Of a DNA stretch of 45,276 nucleotides, positions 42,527-45,276 are shown one piece after another. Position 1 is the first letter of the stretch; the number at the start of each line of letters is the position of its first letter. The notes beneath the pieces are model-generated. The model made no database searches and had not been told where the DNA came from. It saw only the letters and a program-made list of their open reading frames with translations. Position numbers and translations under genes: made by a program. This DNA comes from Micromonospora sp. AMSO31t. Its GTDB lineage: Bacteria > Actinomycetota > Actinomycetes > Mycobacteriales > Micromonosporaceae. Location of the stretch: assembly GCF_008868175.1 (NCBI RefSeq), contig NZ_WBKT01000034.1, positions 1-45,276 of the forward strand. The letters are read 5' to 3'.

Positions 42527-43630
42527 TCAGGCCAGCGCGGCCTCGGCGGCGACCAGGAAGGCGTCGTTCTCGGCCGGGGTGCCGATGGTGACCCGCACCC
42601 CGTCGCCCGGGAACGGCCGGACGATCACGCCGCGCGCCTCGCACGCCCGGCCGAACTCGACGGCCCGCTCGCCCAGCGGCAGCCAGACGAAGTTGGCCTG
42701 GCTGTCCGGCGCGTCCGGGACGAACTTGCGCAGCGCCTCGGTGACCCGGTCCCGCTCGGCGACGACCAGCGCGCAGCGCCGCTCGACCTCGTCGGCCTGC
42801 GCGAGCGCGGCCAGGGCGCCGGCCTGCGCGGCCATGCTCGTCGAGAAGGGCGTGACCACCTTGCGCACGGCGGCGGCCACGGTCGGCTCGGCGACCAGCC
42901 AGCCGATCCGCAGGCCGGCCAGGCCCCACGCCTTGGACAGGGTGCGCAGCACCGCCACGTTCGGCCGGTCCAGGTAGCTCAGGCCGTCCGGCACCTCGGG
43001 GTCCGTGACGAACTCCCGGTACGCCTCGTCGATCACCACGAGCACGTCGTCCGGCACCGCGTCGAGGAAGCGGTCCAGCTCGGCCTTCCGGACCGCCGTG
43101 CCGGTCGGGTTGTTCGGGTTGCAGACCAGGATCATCCGGGTCCGGTCGGTCACCGCCGCCGCCATCGAGGCCAGGTCGTGGCCGTGGCCGGCGTCGTTCG
43201 GCACCCGCACGCTGGTCGCGCCGCTGGTCGCCGCGATGATCGGGTACGCCTCGAAGGACCGCCACGAGTAGAGCAGCTCGTCGCCGGGCAGGCAGGTGGC
43301 CCGGACCAGGTGCTCGGCCAGCGCCACCGAGCCGCAGCCGGTGGCGATCCGGTCGGCGTCCACGCCGTACCGCTCGGCGAGCGCCTGGCGCAGCGCCACC
43401 ACGCCCATGTCCGGGTAGCGGTGCGAGCCGGCGACCGCCTCGGCGACCGCCTCCACGACGCCGGGCAGCGGGCCGTACGGGACCTCGTTGCTGGCCAGCT
43501 TGATCGCCTCGGGCAGGCCCAGCTCCCGGGCCAGGTCGGCCGGGCTGCGCCCGGGCACGTAGTTGGGCAGCGCGTCCAGGTCGGCGCGGGTGAGCCGCAG
43601 CGGAGGCTGGTGACGTCCGGTGTCGGTCAT
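42527..43630 (-). CDS. pat: Aromatic amino acid aminotransferase (Pat/HisC2 family)
   Basis: PLP-dependent class I/II aminotransferase of 367 residues. NPNNPTGT is at 171-178, the cofactor lysine is Lys233 in TLSKAWGLAGLRIGW, and the C-terminal SQANFVWLPLG and GVRVTIGTPAENDAFL follow. Starting RADLDALPNYVPGR, it resembles the mycobacterial aromatic aminotransferase (Rv3772, hisC2/pat) more than histidinol-phosphate aminotransferase; this comparison is from memory. No other his gene is nearby. ATG 43630 overlaps the stop of the upstream RDD gene (ATGA). A link to homogentisate catabolism 5 kb away is possible but not shown. Confidence 0.88.
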   Translation of the reverse strand: MTDTGRHQPPLRLTRADLDALPNYVPGRSPADLARELGLPEAIKLASNEVPYGPLPGVVEAVAEAVAGSHRYPDMGVVALRQALAERYGVDADRIATGCGSVALAEHLVRATCLPGDELLYSWRSFEAYPIIAATSGATSVRVPNDAGHGHDLASMAAAVTDRTRMILVCNPNNPTGTAVRKAELDRFLDAVPDDVLVVIDEAYREFVTDPEVPDGLSYLDRPNVAVLRTLSKAWGLAGLRIGWLVAEPTVAAAVRKVVTPFSTSMAAQAGALAALAQADEVERRCALVVAERDRVTEALRKFVPDAPDSQANFVWLPLGERAVEFGRACEARGVIVRPFPGDGVRVTIGTPAENDAFLVAAEAALA

Positions 43631-44634
43631 GGGGTGTCTCCCGGGGGGTTGGCGCGGTCGCGCGAGGTGGTACGGGTGTCAGGCCGGGTGCGGGGAAGCT
43701 GGACCACCACGGTCTGCGCCCGCTTGTCGTGCAGGGCCTGGCGCAGTGGCTGGTCGAAGAGCGGGGAGACCGCGTCCACGAACTGGAGCAGCAGGCCCAG
43801 GCCGCAGCAGTACCAGAGCAGGGTGGGCAGGCCGAGCGTGCTCCAGCGCCGGGTGGCCCGGCCGAAACCGAGCGGCTGGTCCGCCTCGACGGGCACCGCC
43901 CGGACACCCATGAGCCGCTTGCCGAAGGTCTGGCCGCGGGCGGCCATCGAGGGCACCTCGTACGCGAACCACAGCGCGGTGGCGATCAGCAGGATGGCGA
44001 TCTGGAGCCCTGCGGCCTGCTCGCCCGGCTGGGGCAGCCCGTCGGTGGAGGTGTCCCCGGCCAGCGACCGGCGCACCGACTCGCGCAGGTACGGCGAGAT
44101 CTCCTCGACGTAGCGCCAGACGAACCAGCCGTTGACCACGGCGTTGAGCAGGAACACCACGCCGAGGTCGATCAGGCGGGCGACCAGCCGGGCGCCGTAC
44201 GAGGCGAGCGGCAGCCCGTGCGGGCGCGGCGCCGGCGGCCGTACCGGCCAGCCGGGGTACGGCCAGCCCGGCGGCGGTCCCTGCTGGCCCGGCTGTCCCG
44301 CCCACGGGCCGGGCTGTCCGGGCTGTCCCGGCTGTCCAGGCCACGGGCCGGCCTGCCCCGGCCACGGCTGTCCCGGGCCACCGACCGGCGGGCCCGGGTA
44401 CGGCCCGGGGGCCGGCGTGCCGGGGTGCGGGCCCGGCACCGGGGCCGGCTGGCCCGGGTGCGGCGCGGCGGGGACGGGTGCCGGTGCGGCGGCGGGTGCC
44501 GGCTCGGGCGGCGGTGGTCCCTCGGGCGGGGTGGCGTCGACGGGGATCGGCGCGCCGACCCACCCCTCGCCGTCCCAGTACCGGCGGGTCTCGGGGTCGG
44601 CGGGGTCGACGTACCAGCCGGCCTGCACGCTCAC
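43627..44634 (-). CDS. DUF2510 and RDD domain membrane protein
   Basis: Protein of 335 residues. The N-terminal DUF2510 motif AGWYVDPADPETRRYWDG is followed by a 110-residue proline/glycine-rich segment with GQPGQPGQPG repeats. The RDD domain has about three transmembrane helices (ASYGARLVARLIDLGVVFLL, IAILLIATALWFAYEV, and one near the C-terminus). The RDD signature arginine/aspartates are in ARLIDL, and GQTFGKRLMGVRAV is the usual second block. Function unknown, possibly transport. GTG 44634 starts the DUF2510 domain. It follows a mini-ORF repeat and the second RDD gene on the same strand. Confidence 0.85.
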   Translation of the reverse strand: MSVQAGWYVDPADPETRRYWDGEGWVGAPIPVDATPPEGPPPPEPAPAAAPAPVPAAPHPGQPAPVPGPHPGTPAPGPYPGPPVGGPGQPWPGQAGPWPGQPGQPGQPGPWAGQPGQQGPPPGWPYPGWPVRPPAPRPHGLPLASYGARLVARLIDLGVVFLLNAVVNGWFVWRYVEEISPYLRESVRRSLAGDTSTDGLPQPGEQAAGLQIAILLIATALWFAYEVPSMAARGQTFGKRLMGVRAVPVEADQPLGFGRATRRWSTLGLPTLLWYCCGLGLLLQFVDAVSPLFDQPLRQALHDKRAQTVVVQLPRTRPDTRTTSRDRANPPGDTP

Positions 44635-44653
44635 GGCCGTGCCTCGCTGTGCT

Positions 44654-44716
44654 TCACGGCGTCATCTCAGTTCGCGACTGCGGGGCTCGCAAACCCGGCT
44701 CACTCCTCACGCTCAC
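44654..44716 (-). repeat. Mini-ORF repeat between the two RDD genes
   Basis: On the minus strand GTG (44716) overlaps the TGA of the upstream RDD gene. It encodes 20 residues beginning VSVRSEPGLRAPQSRT, then stops at 44654, 19 nt before the GTG of the downstream RDD gene. It has the same length and arrangement as the copy at 9685-9747, with a few substitutions. Confidence 0.85.
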
Positions 44717-45276
44717 GGTGCAACCTTAACGACGACCGTTCCGGCGAACTTGTCGTGCAGGGTCTGCTGCCAGGGCTTGTCCCAGAGTTGCCAGAACCCG
44801 TCGAGGTAGTTGGCGAAGGGCACCAGCGAGCCGGCGACGAACTCCACCAGGTACCGCCGGCCGAGGACGCCCCGGGTCAGCGGCGCGGTCGGGTCGAGCG
44901 GGACGATGCGCAGCTTCATCGCCTTCTTGCCGAGCGTCTGGCCGGTCCGGCGGGCGTACTCGACGTGGTAGAGCCAGTAGAGGGCGAACATCACCAGCAG
45001 CAGCCCGGCCTCGGCGAGCAGGACCGGCAGGAAGAAGTCGGTCAGCATCGTGGCCGGGTCGGGCTCGGGCACCGTCCCGTCCGGGGCGACCGTCATCATC
45101 TCGTTGAACATCCGGAACCACAGCCAGAGGAAGACCGGCAGGAAGAGCACCATGGCCACCGCGCTCGCCAGCGCGGTGTCGATCAGCCAGGCGAGCAGCC
45201 GGTCGCCGAAACCGGCCAGCGGCTGCCCGTTGGGCGCCCGGGTGGGCGGCACGAAGGCGGCGTGCGGGGCGTACCC
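44713..45276 (-). CDS. RDD family membrane protein (5' end outside the window)
   Basis: The 187 visible codons are in one frame that continues past the window edge (GYAPHAAFVPP at the start), so the N-terminus, probably a proline-rich or DUF2510 segment like that of its neighbour, is missing. The RDD domain begins AGFGDRLLAWLIDTALAS. It has about three to four hydrophobic helices, the block RRTGQTLGKKAMKLRIVPLD, and ends WQQTLHDKFAGTVVVKVAP. That ending resembles the C-terminus of the downstream RDD protein (RQALHDKRAQTVVVQL), indicating paralogues. Confidence 0.85.
   Translation of the reverse strand, partial: GYAPHAAFVPPTRAPNGQPLAGFGDRLLAWLIDTALASAVAMVLFLPVFLWLWFRMFNEMMTVAPDGTVPEPDPATMLTDFFLPVLLAEAGLLLVMFALYWLYHVEYARRTGQTLGKKAMKLRIVPLDPTAPLTRGVLGRRYLVEFVAGSLVPFANYLDGFWQLWDKPWQQTLHDKFAGTVVVKVAP

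Noticed and set aside
44276..44350. Tandem repeat element within the RDD gene
   Set aside because: It simply encodes the proline/glycine/glutamine-rich linker (GQPGQPG) and has no separate identity.

Overview
The window is a contiguous chromosomal segment of a very high-G+C actinobacterium. It is most likely a member of the Micromonosporaceae (Micromonospora-like). The reasons are the extreme GC3 of every gene, an actinobacterial housekeeping gene order, many leaderless promoters, and a dispersed repeat encoding VSARSEPVLRAPQSRTK that I associate with this family from memory (not checked). No rRNA, tRNA, CRISPR array, transposase or prophage gene was seen.

Layout. (1) 1-4452: a repeat-rich coiled-coil membrane protein, then on the minus strand an orphan NuoD paralogue (nuoD2) translationally coupled to a MidA/NDUFAF7-family methyltransferase gene that carries a 61-bp palindromic insertion. 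(2) 4650-12624: cofactor biosynthesis: a PanG-like/DUF2520 reductase, panC, panD, a septum-formation lipoprotein, nadB, nadC and coaX (pantothenate/CoA and NAD). (3) 12628-14146: a tandem pair of duplicated methyltransferases. (4) 14238-25942: lysS, lsr2, clpC, mutY, an ACT protein, def, a membrane protein, disA, radA and an LpqE-like lipoprotein. (5) 26084-30243: a small type III polyketide synthase cluster (UbiA prenyltransferase, UbiG-like methyltransferase, acyl-CoA-dehydrogenase-type flavoprotein, type III PKS). (6) 30284-33619: two conserved unknowns, then carD, ispD, ispF. (7) 33655-36815: a secreted protein, a BTAD/SARP regulator fused to an ABATE-CGNR module, and a TPR membrane protein. 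(8) 36812-40126: homogentisate catabolism (hmgA divergent from an unknown gene coupled to fahA). (9) 40268-45276: an orphan DUF397 protein, an SRPBCC protein, a beta-propeller protein, an aromatic aminotransferase and two RDD membrane proteins.

Sections 2-6 follow the mycobacterial order Rv3603c-panC-panD-coaX-lysS-lsr2-clpC1 ... mutY ... disA-radA-lpqE-carD-ispD-ispF (from memory). The nad genes, the methyltransferase pair and the type III PKS cluster appear as insertions into that backbone.

The most interesting structure is a family of about 51-63 nt repeats lying exactly at junctions of co-directional genes. In each case a GTG overlaps the stop codon of the upstream gene (GTGA) and opens a short in-frame peptide. 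At nadB/nadC the peptide's own stop overlaps the nadC start, making a three-link stop/start relay. The same element is tandemly triplicated before the type III PKS, present between the RDD genes, and apparently decayed before panC. Other points are a regular NANNNT-N6/7-RTG leaderless promoter architecture, an inverted repeat that buries the ispD start codon, and a NuoD2 in which the quinone-binding tyrosine is a tryptophan.
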